A stretch of DNA of 64,000 bases from Paenibacillus sp. FSL H7-0737 (GTDB lineage Bacteria > Bacillota > Bacilli > Paenibacillales > Paenibacillaceae): NCBI RefSeq assembly GCF_000758545.1, contig NZ_CP009279.1:4278001-4342000 (forward strand), read 5' to 3'. This document shows, in pieces, positions 17,308 through 25,694 of the stretch (position 1 is its first letter; every line of letters begins with the position of its first letter). The notes under the pieces were generated by a model. The model did not search any database, was not told where the DNA came from, and saw nothing but the letters and a program-made list of their open reading frames with translations. Position numbers and translations under genes: made by a program.

Positions 17308-18210
17308 CTAGTATTCTACATCTTTACCTAAAAACTTGAATTGAAGGAATGATATAAATCCGATAATCGCTGCTAGAACTAATGATTGTGCCGCTGCCTC
17401 ACCAAACTCAAAATATGTGAACGCATTGTTAAAGATTAACAAACCTACCATTGTTGTTGCATGGTCTGGTCCACCGCCTGTCATAAGATAAGCGTTTTGG
17501 AATACTTGGAAGGAACCGATAACACCAGTAACAAGTAGGAATAGCGTTGTTGGCTTAAGGAAAGGGACAACGATAAACCAAAGCTTTTGCAGGAAAGACG
17601 CGCCATCAATTTCAGCTGCTTCATAATAGCTGTTATCAATAGCGAGTAATGCGGCTATATAAATAATAATTGCTGTACCATGACTTGATAACCATGACAT
17701 TAACACAAGTGAGAACATTGCAGTTGCACTGGAACCAAGCCAGTTTTGATTTTCAATACCTAAAAAACTCACGAGCTTATTAGCAATACCTGATTTTAAC
17801 GGATCGAAGATCCACAGCCACACAACAGAAAGCGCTACACCAGATGCTACGGCTGGCAAGTAATATAGTGCTTTAAAGATCGTTTGTGTTTTTTTCTTGA
17901 AAGGAATAATCAAAATTGAAATTAAAAATGATAGAAGAATATTAAACGGAACAGTTAATAGCGTATATACTAACGTGTTTTTCAGTGCTTTCCAGAAAAG
18001 TTCATCTGAAAACGAGTTAACGAAGTTATCCATGCCGACAAAAGTGGATCCTAATGGACCATATTTTTGTAAGCTGATAATAAAAGCATTGATGACTGGG
18101 TATGCGGTAAATAAAGAAAACGCAATAAGTGCTACTGCGATAAACGCGTATCCCCAACCTGAGTCACTTTCGAGTTTCAATTTTTTTCTTTTAGTCAACG
18201 TTTGATTCAT
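17308..18210 (-). CDS. sugar ABC transporter permease, MalF/CUT1 type
   Basis: A 300-residue membrane protein with a Lys-rich cytoplasmic N-terminus (TLTKRKKLKLESD) and six membrane spans. The EAA loop is YYEAAEIDGASFLQKLWFIV, and the motif GGPDHATTMVGLLIFNNAF with QSLVLAAIIGFISF is characteristic of MalF-like permeases. Together with the downstream MalG-like protein it forms the channel. A stem-loop at 18263-18293 separates it from the binding-protein gene, which is usual where the binding protein is made in excess. Confidence 0.9.
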   Translation of the reverse strand: MNQTLTKRKKLKLESDSGWGYAFIAVALIAFSLFTAYPVINAFIISLQKYGPLGSTFVGMDNFVNSFSDELFWKALKNTLVYTLLTVPFNILLSFLISILIIPFKKKTQTIFKALYYLPAVASGVALSVVWLWIFDPLKSGIANKLVSFLGIENQNWLGSSATAMFSLVLMSWLSSHGTAIIIYIAALLAIDNSYYEAAEIDGASFLQKLWFIVVPFLKPTTLFLLVTGVIGSFQVFQNAYLMTGGGPDHATTMVGLLIFNNAFTYFEFGEAAAQSLVLAAIIGFISFLQFKFLGKDVEY

Positions 18211-18262
18211 TGGGTCGCACCTCTCTTCTAAAAACAGTACAAGCTCTAGCTAATTTAGAAGG

Positions 18263-18293
18263 AAAGCTGTACGTTCTAGCTACGCACAGCTTT
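18263..18293 (-). terminator. stem-loop between binding-protein and permease genes
   Basis: The inverted repeat AAAGCTGT / ACAGCTTT with a 15-base loop lies just after the binding-protein stop. There is no strong U-run on the minus strand, so it probably stabilises the upstream mRNA or attenuates transcription. Confidence 0.5.
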
Positions 18294-18314
18294 CACATGT
18301 CAGCCTAAGACAGA

Positions 18315-19769
18315 CTAGTCAACTACAATACCATCTTTACCGAAAGATTTAATTGCAGCTGCTTTAACTGCATCATACATTTCTTGTGGAGCAATCTCAT
18401 TTGCAAGTAAGGCTTGTAGTTTAGGAATAATAACTTCTGTTTCAATTTTTAATGCTTCAGCAGCCAGATCAGTAGGAATATCTGTACGAGCCGGAAGCGC
18501 TTTTGCCATCATAGCTTTACCTGCAGCAACGTTATCTTCGTTACGAGGGAATTTTTCAAGTACTTCTGCATTACGTGCAGATTCAGTAATTGGTGATAAG
18601 AACAGCTCATTACTGTAGTTAGCAGCAATTGAACCAGAAGACAAGAAATTCGTTGCTAGGGCAATATTTTTGATGTGCTCTTCAGATGGAGCTTTTTTAC
18701 CACGAAGTGCGATATAACCATCAACGATTGAAGTAGGGACATAATCGGCACCGTTGAATGTTGGGACTGGAAGTGAAATATAATCAACTTCAATAGAATC
18801 TGCAACAGCTGAACCATCGTTCGCTTTAATCTTCTCATTGTTTAGACGAGCAGAGTTTTCAAATGCAGATAAACCTTTACCTGTGATCATCGTTTGACCC
18901 GTTAGGAACATGTTCCACCGTTTACCAGCATCGATAGAGCTTAGCTCTTTAGGCATAGAACCATCGTTGATCATTTCGCGAATAGATGTAAGTAGCCCCA
19001 AGAAGTTTTTGCTTGTATACGTATATTTAAGATCTTTATCGAAGTAATCTGGTAAACCAGCAGTTTTAGCAAGAATAGCTAGATAGTCTTTAGATGCTAC
19101 ACCAGATGTTGCGAACACGAAACCATAACGAGTAGTTTCACCTTTATCATTTTTCACTACGCCTTTAGAAATTGCATTACGGAACTCTTCATAAGTCCAA
19201 CCGTTTTGTTGAATGCTTTTCCAATCAATTCCGGCTTCTTCAAGGAATTGTTTGTTACCACCGATAGTGTGGATTTCCATATACGCTGGTAGGCCGTATT
19301 GAGCGTCACCTAGTTGGAAATATTTCAATGGAACTTCGTCATAATCTGCCTTCGCTTCATCAGAAAGGGCACCGTTAAGGTCGATTAGTACATTAAGTGC
19401 TGCATATTTCGAAATTCCTGAAGCACCGATAAAAGCAATATCTGGAGGAGAACCTGCATTTACTTGAGTATCAAGTTTTTGCGTCATATCTTCCCAGCTC
19501 GCTGGCTCGATTTTCAAAGTCAAGTTAGGATGTAGTGTATTAAATTCTTTTTCCATATCAGCAAAACGTGTTTGATAGTTCGCTGATATCGGAGGTAAAA
19601 GTGCTGTAATCGTATCCTTTTTAGGCTCAGAACCACCGTTACTAGTTCCTGTGTTACCGGAATCTGTAGAAGCTGGAGCGTTATTTCCGTTTCCTCCGCA
19701 AGCCGATAATAGTGATACCATCATGATTCCTGACAAAAACAGAGTTAATCCACGTGATCTTTTTTTCAT
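18315..19769 (-). CDS. extracellular sugar-binding lipoprotein (family 1)
   Basis: A solute-binding protein of about 484 residues. It begins MKKRSRGLTLFLSG with lipobox LLSAC at about residues 20-24, followed by a Gly/Asn/Ser-rich linker. KLDTQVNAGSPPDIAFIGAS is the family 1 binding-protein hinge signature. I place the start at ATG 19769 because GGAGG lies 9 bases upstream; the frame's earlier TTG is made of the ribosome-binding site itself (TTG AGG AGG). The protein is anchored on the outer face of the membrane and delivers sugars to the two permeases downstream. The operon suggests GlcNAc-MurNAc or related amino sugars as ligand, but specificity is inferred. Confidence 0.9.
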   Translation of the reverse strand: MKKRSRGLTLFLSGIMMVSLLSACGGNGNNAPASTDSGNTGTSNGGSEPKKDTITALLPPISANYQTRFADMEKEFNTLHPNLTLKIEPASWEDMTQKLDTQVNAGSPPDIAFIGASGISKYAALNVLIDLNGALSDEAKADYDEVPLKYFQLGDAQYGLPAYMEIHTIGGNKQFLEEAGIDWKSIQQNGWTYEEFRNAISKGVVKNDKGETTRYGFVFATSGVASKDYLAILAKTAGLPDYFDKDLKYTYTSKNFLGLLTSIREMINDGSMPKELSSIDAGKRWNMFLTGQTMITGKGLSAFENSARLNNEKIKANDGSAVADSIEVDYISLPVPTFNGADYVPTSIVDGYIALRGKKAPSEEHIKNIALATNFLSSGSIAANYSNELFLSPITESARNAEVLEKFPRNEDNVAAGKAMMAKALPARTDIPTDLAAEALKIETEVIIPKLQALLANEIAPQEMYDAVKAAAIKSFGKDGIVVD

Positions 19770-19826
19770 CGAAAACAGCCTCCTCAATTATTAATAGCAT
19801 CCATCCTGTTATTCCACTTTTCACAC

Positions 19827-20738
19827 CTAAACCAATGATGAGATTGCCTGTTTCAAGCGTCCTCCGTTTGCGTTAAGTACTTGTTCTGCTTCTTTTGCAT
19901 CTAACCCCGATTTAATCATCATAATTGCCAACTTACAGTTCATAGATGCTTTTTCAAGTGTTTCTGCGGCGGTTGATGTATCTACACCAGTCGTGTTCAT
20001 GATGATACGAATCGAGCGATCTACGAGCTTAAAATTACTAGCCTTCAGATCAACCATCAAGTTGTTGTACGTTTTTCCTAACTTGACCATTGTGCATGTT
20101 GTCAGCATATTAAGCACCAACTTCTGAGCAGTTCCTGCCTTTAATCGAGTCGAACCGCTAATGACCTCAGGTCCTACAACAGGTGTTATACAAACATCTA
20201 CAATGGGTTCGAACTTTGAGCCTCTGTTGTTACAAACACCGATAGTGGCTGCTCCAAGTTCCTTTGCTTTCGCTAAAGCTGCAATTACGTAGTTTGCACT
20301 ACCGCTTGCCGAAATCCCAATAAGTACATCTTTGTTTGTTACACCAATGCTTTCGATTAATGCGATCCCTTCATCCATATCGTCTTCACAGCCTTCAACC
20401 GCAGTACGCAAAGCAATATCACCACCAGCAATATAGCCCTGCACCAAGGAAGGATCTGTACCAAAGGTAGGAGGACATTCGGAAGCATCCAGAACACCTA
20501 ATCTTCCTGATGAGCCAGCTCCTATGTAAAACATTCTTCCACCATTAGACAACCTATGATGTAGAATATCTACCGCCTTTGCAATCTGCGGAATCTCCTC
20601 AGCTATAGCTCTGGGGACCAGTGCATCTTGTTGATTCATTAACTGGATCATTTCTTCCGTAGTACATTCATCAATCATTAATGTGTCTGGATTCACAGCC
20701 TCTGTTGTCAATCCCGCAAGGTAGTCATTCATAGCCAT
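19827..20738 (-). CDS. murQ: N-acetylmuramic acid 6-phosphate etherase
   Basis: The 303 residues are the usual length for MurQ, a cytosolic SIS-domain lyase that cleaves the D-lactyl ether of MurNAc-6-phosphate to give GlcNAc-6-phosphate. Signatures: FYIGAGSSGRLGVLDASECP, with the catalytic Glu; TFGTDPSLVQGYIAGG; LRTAVEGCEDD; IGISASGSANYVIAALAKAK; VVGPEVISGSTRLKAGTAQK; and C-terminal LNANGGRLKQAI. It is the first gene of the minus-strand operon, preceded by GGAGGATGGCT-ATG and a recognisable sigma-A promoter. It establishes MurNAc catabolism as the purpose of the locus. Confidence 0.96.
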   Translation of the reverse strand: MAMNDYLAGLTTEAVNPDTLMIDECTTEEMIQLMNQQDALVPRAIAEEIPQIAKAVDILHHRLSNGGRMFYIGAGSSGRLGVLDASECPPTFGTDPSLVQGYIAGGDIALRTAVEGCEDDMDEGIALIESIGVTNKDVLIGISASGSANYVIAALAKAKELGAATIGVCNNRGSKFEPIVDVCITPVVGPEVISGSTRLKAGTAQKLVLNMLTTCTMVKLGKTYNNLMVDLKASNFKLVDRSIRIIMNTTGVDTSTAAETLEKASMNCKLAIMMIKSGLDAKEAEQVLNANGGRLKQAISSLV

Positions 20739-20813
20739 CCTCCTTCTTCCCAGTCTTAATCTGTCATGTAATTAACAAAACGAGTTAGATTAACTTACAA
20801 TTATTATGTCCTT

Positions 20814-20842
20814 ATACTAATACAACACCATCGCTTCGTCAA
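20814..20842 (-). promoter_or_regulatory. murQ: sigma-A promoter of the murQ operon
   Basis: On the minus strand TTGACG (20842-20837), a 17-base spacer and TAGTAT (20819-20814) form a good vegetative promoter about 75 bases upstream of the murQ start. Confidence 0.7.
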
Positions 20843-20849
20843 TAGATTT

Positions 20850-20864
20850 TGAAATATAATTTCA
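20850..20864. promoter_or_regulatory. candidate MurR/RpiR operator
   Basis: TGAAAT-ATA-ATTTCA is an inverted repeat immediately upstream of the murQ -35 box; a further ATTTCA half-site lies at about 20890-20896. RpiR-family regulators bind inverted repeats of this kind near amino-sugar promoters. The AT-rich context means chance cannot be excluded. Confidence 0.4.
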
Positions 20865-20924
20865 TAAAGAAAATAAATTCTGATGTTTTATTTCATTCCT
20901 TACACACTATGTTATACCACATTT

Positions 20925-20938
20925 ATAAAGCGCTTACA
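20925..20938 (-). promoter_or_regulatory. cre-like CcpA box upstream of murQ
   Basis: The minus strand reads TGTAAGCGCTTTAT, matching the consensus TGWAANCGNTNWCA except at the last two positions. It lies about 85 bases upstream of the murQ -35 box. Carbon-catabolite control of this operon is plausible. Confidence 0.4.
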
Positions 20939-21242
20939 AGATGCAATTTAAATTTTTAACAATTGCTTTGATCGCTATGGCTCTAAGGTTAAAGCGATTT
21001 AAAAAAATGTATTATTTGCTGATTATCGCTCCAAACGAAACATAAAGTTACATCATCCGTGTTCAACCGGATGATGTTTCGTCTTCGATTCCATTCATTT
21101 TCTTCCTCATAATTGTGTGCCAAGCTATTAATTATTGAATTAAACTAATTATTATATTCATTAGATCAACGTATTCATCATGTAGATAATCTGACATGGA
21201 TTGATAAATAGTATATTTAAGTATACGAAGTGAATGAAATAC

Positions 21243-21279
21243 AAAAAAAAGAAAGCATTGATCCATGATCAATGCTTTC
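21243..21279 (-). terminator. terminator of the MurR/RpiR gene
   Basis: The stem GAAAGCATTGATC / GATCAATGCTTTC with a 3-base loop is followed on the minus strand by eight T residues. It separates murR transcription from the murQ operon. Confidence 0.85.
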
Positions 21280-21302
21280 CTCCACATTCATTCTATCAGA
21301 AC

Positions 21303-22166
21303 CTAATTTCTAAGTTTTTTCTTTAATATATTATGCGTTTTTGTTAAGTAGGTTTTTACTTCTTCATATTCTGCACTTGCGACACCAGCAAATAATATGT
21401 CGATGATCGTAAGCATCGCAATACGCGAGCCCATAGCCCCACTGCGGATTGTTATTTCAGGTGTGGATATGCTCAGTACAATATCCGCCCGCTCCGCAAG
21501 CTCACTTTTATTGTACTTCGTAATCGCAATACATTTCGCTCTATTCTTTTGGGCAATTTCCAGTGCATCAATAATATCACTAGTTGCTCCAGAGTTAGAA
21601 ATGAAAATGGCAACATCATCTTTCTCAAGTAAAGTTGCTGCCGTGAGCTGACTATGACCATCTGTATAGGCATGACACATCTTATTAATTCGCGAGAACT
21701 TCTGTTCCCCGTCCATACAAACGAGTCCCGAAGCACCTATTCCAAAGAAAACAATTCGCTTACTATGACATAGTAATTCTACAGCTCTTGTAATTTCTTT
21801 TCGATCAATAACACTAAGCGTATCCTCAATGGACTTGCAATTATTCAATGAAATATTTGATATAATTGTCGAGAGATCGTCACCTGGCTGAATATCTGTA
21901 TATTGAGCCTTTGAATCCTCATCACGAGAACCCAAAGATGCAGATATACTCACAATAAAATTGCGGTACCCGCTGTAACCCATCGTCTTACAGAAACGAA
22001 GGACAGATGCATCGCTTGTCTTACTCGATTGAGCCAATTCCTTAATCGACAAATGAGGGATCTCTTCCGTATTTTCTAAAATGTAATCTCCGACCAATCG
22101 TTCAACTGGTGTAAAACTCTCTCGCATATCACGAATTTTAATTAATACGTTGTCATTTAGACTCAT
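21303..22166 (-). CDS. MurR/RpiR-family transcriptional regulator
   Basis: An intact 287-residue regulator. The N-terminal helix-turn-helix (about 1-75) contains FTPVERLVGDYILENTEEIP and KTSDASVLRFCKTMGYSGY. The C-terminal SIS domain (about 125-270) contains RIVFFGIGASGLVCMDGEQK, the phosphosugar loop, and DDVAIFISNSGATSDIIDAL. The family binds amino-sugar phosphates such as MurNAc-6-phosphate. It is transcribed towards murQ but has its own terminator. The logical targets are the murQ operon and its own promoter. It has a dead relative at 7339-8115. Confidence 0.9.
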   Translation of the reverse strand: MSLNDNVLIKIRDMRESFTPVERLVGDYILENTEEIPHLSIKELAQSSKTSDASVLRFCKTMGYSGYRNFIVSISASLGSRDEDSKAQYTDIQPGDDLSTIISNISLNNCKSIEDTLSVIDRKEITRAVELLCHSKRIVFFGIGASGLVCMDGEQKFSRINKMCHAYTDGHSQLTAATLLEKDDVAIFISNSGATSDIIDALEIAQKNRAKCIAITKYNKSELAERADIVLSISTPEITIRSGAMGSRIAMLTIIDILFAGVASAEYEEVKTYLTKTHNILKKKLRN

Positions 22167-22471
22167 AATCTACCTACTCTAGATTTAATTAACACCTTTA
22201 ATAATATCATAATCAATATAAACAACCTATTTCAATAACAAAATACGTTTTGGCATATCAAAAGCAAATATTAATTAATCTATTAAAATCATCCTACTCT
22301 TAGATCACCTGGTGACTTTACGTTGATTATAGCGTAATAAAGTTGTAAGGTATAGTCGATAATTATATACCTTCTGATATGGTGAAACAAGGGACCACAA
22401 AGGTCCCCGAAGATTCTTTCTATTGTTCTCAGCATACGTATAACGCATGTATTTTTTAATTTTACTGCCGT
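22167..22471. other. upstream region of murR; tail of an MMPL remnant
   Basis: The region is AT-rich. It contains the murR leader and, at 22391-22407, the hairpin GGGACC-ACAAA-GGTCCC, a possible old terminator of the dead MMPL gene; its U-run is weak. No open frame of interest is present. Confidence 0.45.
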
Positions 22472-23065
22472 CTAAATATGACTCGATTTGTCAACTACAT
22501 TCTTTGATGTAGCACCGTTGCTTGAACCATTTAATTTGCTAGCAAGCTGCTTTAATGCAGTCAAGAACACCGGCATGGCCGCTACACTTAGTAATAATAG
22601 TGCAATGATTAATACGAATGCTACCTGTATAAGTGTCATTACGCCCGAAGGAATCAACGCGGCGCAGGTGCCTCCTAGAATAAAGGCAGCAGACAATACT
22701 ACACCAACCATATAACGTGATGCCACTCAATTCTTGATCCAATATCCCCTTCAAGCTCGTTGTACCGCATCATCAGGAATATGCTGTAATCAACGCCCAG
22801 GGCTGCAATCAAGCCATCTAATGGCATTCCAAAAGCTGTCTGCAAGTTCTTCTTCGAGCTCAAGCGAATACAGTAACTCACCTTCTCCCATCATTTTAGC
22901 GAACATCTTCAAAGGGCCATATACAGTGCAGATCAATGCCATGGAAGGCAGGGGGCGTAACAATTTTTCCTCCTTACCTGATTTGGTTATATCTAGAATG
23001 AATTTTATTAAATCACCGAATATTGCTTTGCTATGTTCGTCTAAGTAATACCCATCTTCATGCAA
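22472..23065 (-). pseudogene. TetR C-terminus joined to MMPL transporter C-terminus
   Basis: Reading the minus strand from 23065, the first part (DYYLDE-like start, then FGDLIKFILDITKSGKEEKL and VYGPLKMFAKMMGEGELLYS) resembles a TetR ligand-binding domain end. From about 22810 the sequence becomes LDGLIAALGVDYSIFLMMRY followed by NELEGDIGSRI, the hallmark of MMPL/YdfJ-type RND transporters. After a frame change at about 22730 it reads GVVLSAAFILGGTCAALIPS and continues to the end of the transporter. A tetR-mmpL pair therefore seems to have collapsed by deletion, keeping both C-terminal pieces, with a further frameshift. Confidence 0.65.
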
Positions 23066-23153
23066 GCCTTTCTTTTGCGATTTTTTTGCGCAAGAAATAA
23101 AGAGTCCTTTATAATGTAATAATGTACATAAAGACGGATTTGGAGGAAAACAA

Positions 23154-23855
23154 ATGGCAAGTCATAAATGGGTATTAATCATAGACGATGAAGATGATTT
23201 AGCTCGTCTGATGAAGGCAGTTTTACATAAAGAAGGTATTGCAGACGTTGTAACTGCCGGGACAGTTGCAGAGGGCTGGGACAAGTTTCAGGAGTATAAT
23301 CCTGAACTTATCTTGCTAGATATTATGCTACCAGATGGAGAAGGATATGACTTATGCAGAAAAATTCGGGAAACATCAAATGCACCGATCTTATTTATGT
23401 CTGCAAAGGATGAGGAAATTAATAAGCTGTTAGGACTGGCGATAGGTGGCGATGATTATATTACTAAACCGTTCAGTCCCAAAGAAGTTGCCTATCGGGT
23501 AAAGGCACAACTGAGAAGAGCTGGCTTTACAGAGGAAAAAAAGGCTCCGAAAAGTTTGCAAGTGGGCCCCTTTGAGCTCAGTGCCAATGAGACAGAATTA
23601 AAAAAGAATGGCAAACCCCTTGTGCTTACCGCCAAAGAAGTCGGTTTAATGAGCTGTTTCATGCATCATCCGAATCAGATCATAAGCAAAGAAACCTTAT
23701 TTGAACAGGTATGGGGTGAAGATTTTTTTGGTTCCGATAATACAGTGATGGTACATATTCGGCGCTTACGCGAAAAAATTGAGGCCGACCCTTCAAATCC
23801 TTCCTTTATTTTGACGGTTAAAGGGTTAGGTTATAAATTAAATACCAAGGAGTGA
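23154..23855 (+). CDS. OmpR/PhoB-family response regulator
   Basis: A 233-residue response regulator with a receiver domain (1-120) and a winged-helix DNA-binding domain (about 135-230). The acidic pair is in VLIIDDEDD, the phospho-acceptor is Asp56 in LILLDIMLPDGEGYD, and Lys is in YITKPFSPKE. The C-terminal domain carries LVLTAKEVGLMSCFMHHPNQ and TVMVHIRRLREKIEADP. The start follows GGAGGAAAACAA-ATG. It is directly followed by the kinase gene 6 bases on. The convergent Bce-like ABC genes may be its target, though the partner kinase is not of the Bce type. Confidence 0.93.
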   Translation: MASHKWVLIIDDEDDLARLMKAVLHKEGIADVVTAGTVAEGWDKFQEYNPELILLDIMLPDGEGYDLCRKIRETSNAPILFMSAKDEEINKLLGLAIGGDDYITKPFSPKEVAYRVKAQLRRAGFTEEKKAPKSLQVGPFELSANETELKKNGKPLVLTAKEVGLMSCFMHHPNQIISKETLFEQVWGEDFFGSDNTVMVHIRRLREKIEADPSNPSFILTVKGLGYKLNTKE

Positions 23856-23861
23856 GACTAG

Positions 23862-25253
23862 TTGAAATGGAAATTGACACTCCGCTTTTTAAGATCGGTT
23901 ATGACTATTGTTGTGATCGTTGGTATTGTAAACGCGATTTTGTTCCTTTCCTTATTCGTTATAAAGGTAAATAATAATAACTTTGGCACTGAAGAAGCAT
24001 CTGCAGAAACCTTTAGCCGGACCTTTTCACAATACGTAGAATTACAGGCTGGCAAACCTGTTGTGAATGAAGAAGGTCTCAAAAAACTACAAGAAATGAG
24101 CGCCTGGGTACAATTCTTGAATGACCAAGGGGAGCAAGCAGCTGCCTTTTATACCCCTAAAGAATTGAAAACAGAGTATTCTCCTATTGAAATTGTACAA
24201 ATGTATAAATATAAAGAATTAGATGCACGCACGACGGTTTTTGTCAGCGAAGCCCAAAATTTCAGTTACTTTTTAGGGATTAATAATCCAAAAATAGGCC
24301 GGTACGTAATGACCTATGACTACGCTAAAATTTTCAAAGATGTTAATGTTTTTCTTTTCATTTTTTTAATCGTTGATGTGCTTATTGTAATCATCATTGG
24401 ATTTTTATTTGGGAAAAAGTTAACTGCACCCCTTCATACATTAATAGAGGGTATTCAACAGCTTAGGGAGCGACGTTTTAAGAAAATGCCTACTCCTAAA
24501 GGCGTTTATGAAGAAGTTTTCCGAAACATGAATGAACTATCAGAAAAGCTCGATCGACATGAAGAAGAACGTAAGCATCTCGACCAAATGCGTGAGGAAT
24601 GGATTAGTAATGTTTCACATGACATGAAAACACCACTTGCTTCTATTCAAGGTTATGCAGAATTTATAAACGACAGTGCCACAGATTTAACAGCACAAGA
24701 ATTACAGGAATACACAGCAATTATCAAGAGTAAATCGATGTATATGAAAGATTTGTTAGATGACCTCAATTTAACGACGCGTTTGCGTAATCACCAGCTA
24801 TCCCTGCAATTTGAAGAGGTGAATCTCGTTCAGTTTCTACGAGAAATGACGATTGAACTTTTAAATGACCCGACCTTTGGTGAACGGCAGATAGAGTTTG
24901 AGGCAAATGTGGTTAAAGCCGTACATAAAGTAGATAAAAAATTACTAAAACGAGCGATCCTTAACTTTATCTACAACGCGCTGGTGCATAACGATGAAAA
25001 TGTTGTGGTGAAGATTCGAGTGGAAACCATTAGTCCGCATACCCAAATTACAATTTCTGATAATGGCCAGGGTATTCCAGCTAAAGATCTGGAACAGGTT
25101 TTCGAACGCTACTATCGGGGTACAAACACAACGAGTAAGCATGGAACTGGGTTAGGAATGGCCATCGCCAGAGATATTATTTGGGCTCATGAGGGGAAAC
25201 TCGATTTGACGAGCGATGAAAATACCGGTACCACCATTACTATACTTTTATAA
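23862..25253 (+). CDS. sensor histidine kinase (HAMP-HisKA-HATPase)
   Basis: A 463-residue membrane kinase starting at TTG, with AAGGAGTGA upstream. Membrane helix 1 is at about residues 10-33, an extracytoplasmic domain of some 130 residues follows, and helix 2 is at about 165-187. Then come a HAMP linker, a HisKA domain with WISNVSHDMKTPLASIQGYA (His at about 255), and HATPase boxes NFIYNALVHN, ISDNGQGIPAKDLEQVFERY and GTGLGMAIARDI. The large external loop sets it apart from BceS-type kinases (about 335 residues, almost no loop) that normally accompany Bce transporters. The signal is unknown. Confidence 0.93.
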   Translation: MKWKLTLRFLRSVMTIVVIVGIVNAILFLSLFVIKVNNNNFGTEEASAETFSRTFSQYVELQAGKPVVNEEGLKKLQEMSAWVQFLNDQGEQAAAFYTPKELKTEYSPIEIVQMYKYKELDARTTVFVSEAQNFSYFLGINNPKIGRYVMTYDYAKIFKDVNVFLFIFLIVDVLIVIIIGFLFGKKLTAPLHTLIEGIQQLRERRFKKMPTPKGVYEEVFRNMNELSEKLDRHEEERKHLDQMREEWISNVSHDMKTPLASIQGYAEFINDSATDLTAQELQEYTAIIKSKSMYMKDLLDDLNLTTRLRNHQLSLQFEEVNLVQFLREMTIELLNDPTFGERQIEFEANVVKAVHKVDKKLLKRAILNFIYNALVHNDENVVVKIRVETISPHTQITISDNGQGIPAKDLEQVFERYYRGTNTTSKHGTGLGMAIARDIIWAHEGKLDLTSDENTGTTITILL

Positions 25254-25286
25254 TACAAATGACTTACCTACTCATTAGGTAGAGAA

Positions 25287-25325
25287 AAGGGCTGTTCTCC
25301 ACTTACTTTATTGGAGACAGCCCTT
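25287..25325. terminator. bidirectional terminator between kinase and YxeA-like gene
   Basis: The stem AAGGGCTGTTCTCC / GGAGACAGCCCTT lies between two convergent genes and can end transcription from both sides. Confidence 0.75.
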
Positions 25326-25335
25326 CTTCAATCTA

Positions 25336-25689
25336 TTAGTTTTTTAGTGCCTTTAGCGGAATATCCTCTAATTTCACTTCATCGTATGAGGAGACTTGAT
25401 CACCTTTTTTTACATACATTTTCAAGTAGGCGCCTTTACGAAGATTTTTTTGTGCATTAAATTCCAGTGGAATTGTATTACCTTTGGCATTTGTAGCCTC
25501 TAGTGTATAAGAATAAGAGGTCATGACTGAACCATCGCTCAGTTTATATTCATGGGGTTCCCCATCCTCTGTGATTTGTAAGTAGTAATTTTCGGCATTG
25601 AAGCGATTGAAATCAATCTTGGCTATAGCAAAGACCCCTACAACTCCAATAACAAACAAAATACCCATAGTAATTAGAAATTTTTTCAT
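25336..25689 (-). CDS. YxeA-like small secreted or membrane-anchored protein (DUF1093)
   Basis: About 117 residues starting MKKFLITMGILFVIGVVGVF, a signal peptide or anchor, followed by a small beta-rich domain (ENYYLQITEDGEPHEYKLSD, YSYTLEATNAKGN, LRKGAYLKMYVKKGDQVSSY). This fits DUF1093/YxeA. I choose ATG 25689 because AGAAGG lies 9 bases upstream; the stop of the permease gene is 5 bases before it. In B. subtilis yxeA follows the yxdLM ABC genes, the same order as here. The role is unknown; a link to cationic-peptide stress is inferred from context. Confidence 0.82.
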   Translation of the reverse strand: MKKFLITMGILFVIGVVGVFAIAKIDFNRFNAENYYLQITEDGEPHEYKLSDGSVMTSYSYTLEATNAKGNTIPLEFNAQKNLRKGAYLKMYVKKGDQVSSYDEVKLEDIPLKALKN

Positions 25690-25694
25690 CTCAA

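Larger units (their letters stand above)
20739..21242. other. regulatory intergenic region between murQ operon and murR
   Basis: About 500 bases without a gene. It contains the murQ promoter, a TGAAAT-centred palindrome and a cre-like box, listed separately. A short hairpin CATCCG/CGGATG at about 21052-21071 has no T-run and no clear role. The rest is AT-rich spacer with no open frame of interest. Confidence 0.6.

Noticed and set aside
21052..21071. Hairpin CATCCG/CGGATG
   Set aside because: It has no T-run on either strand and no gene end nearby; it is not a convincing terminator.
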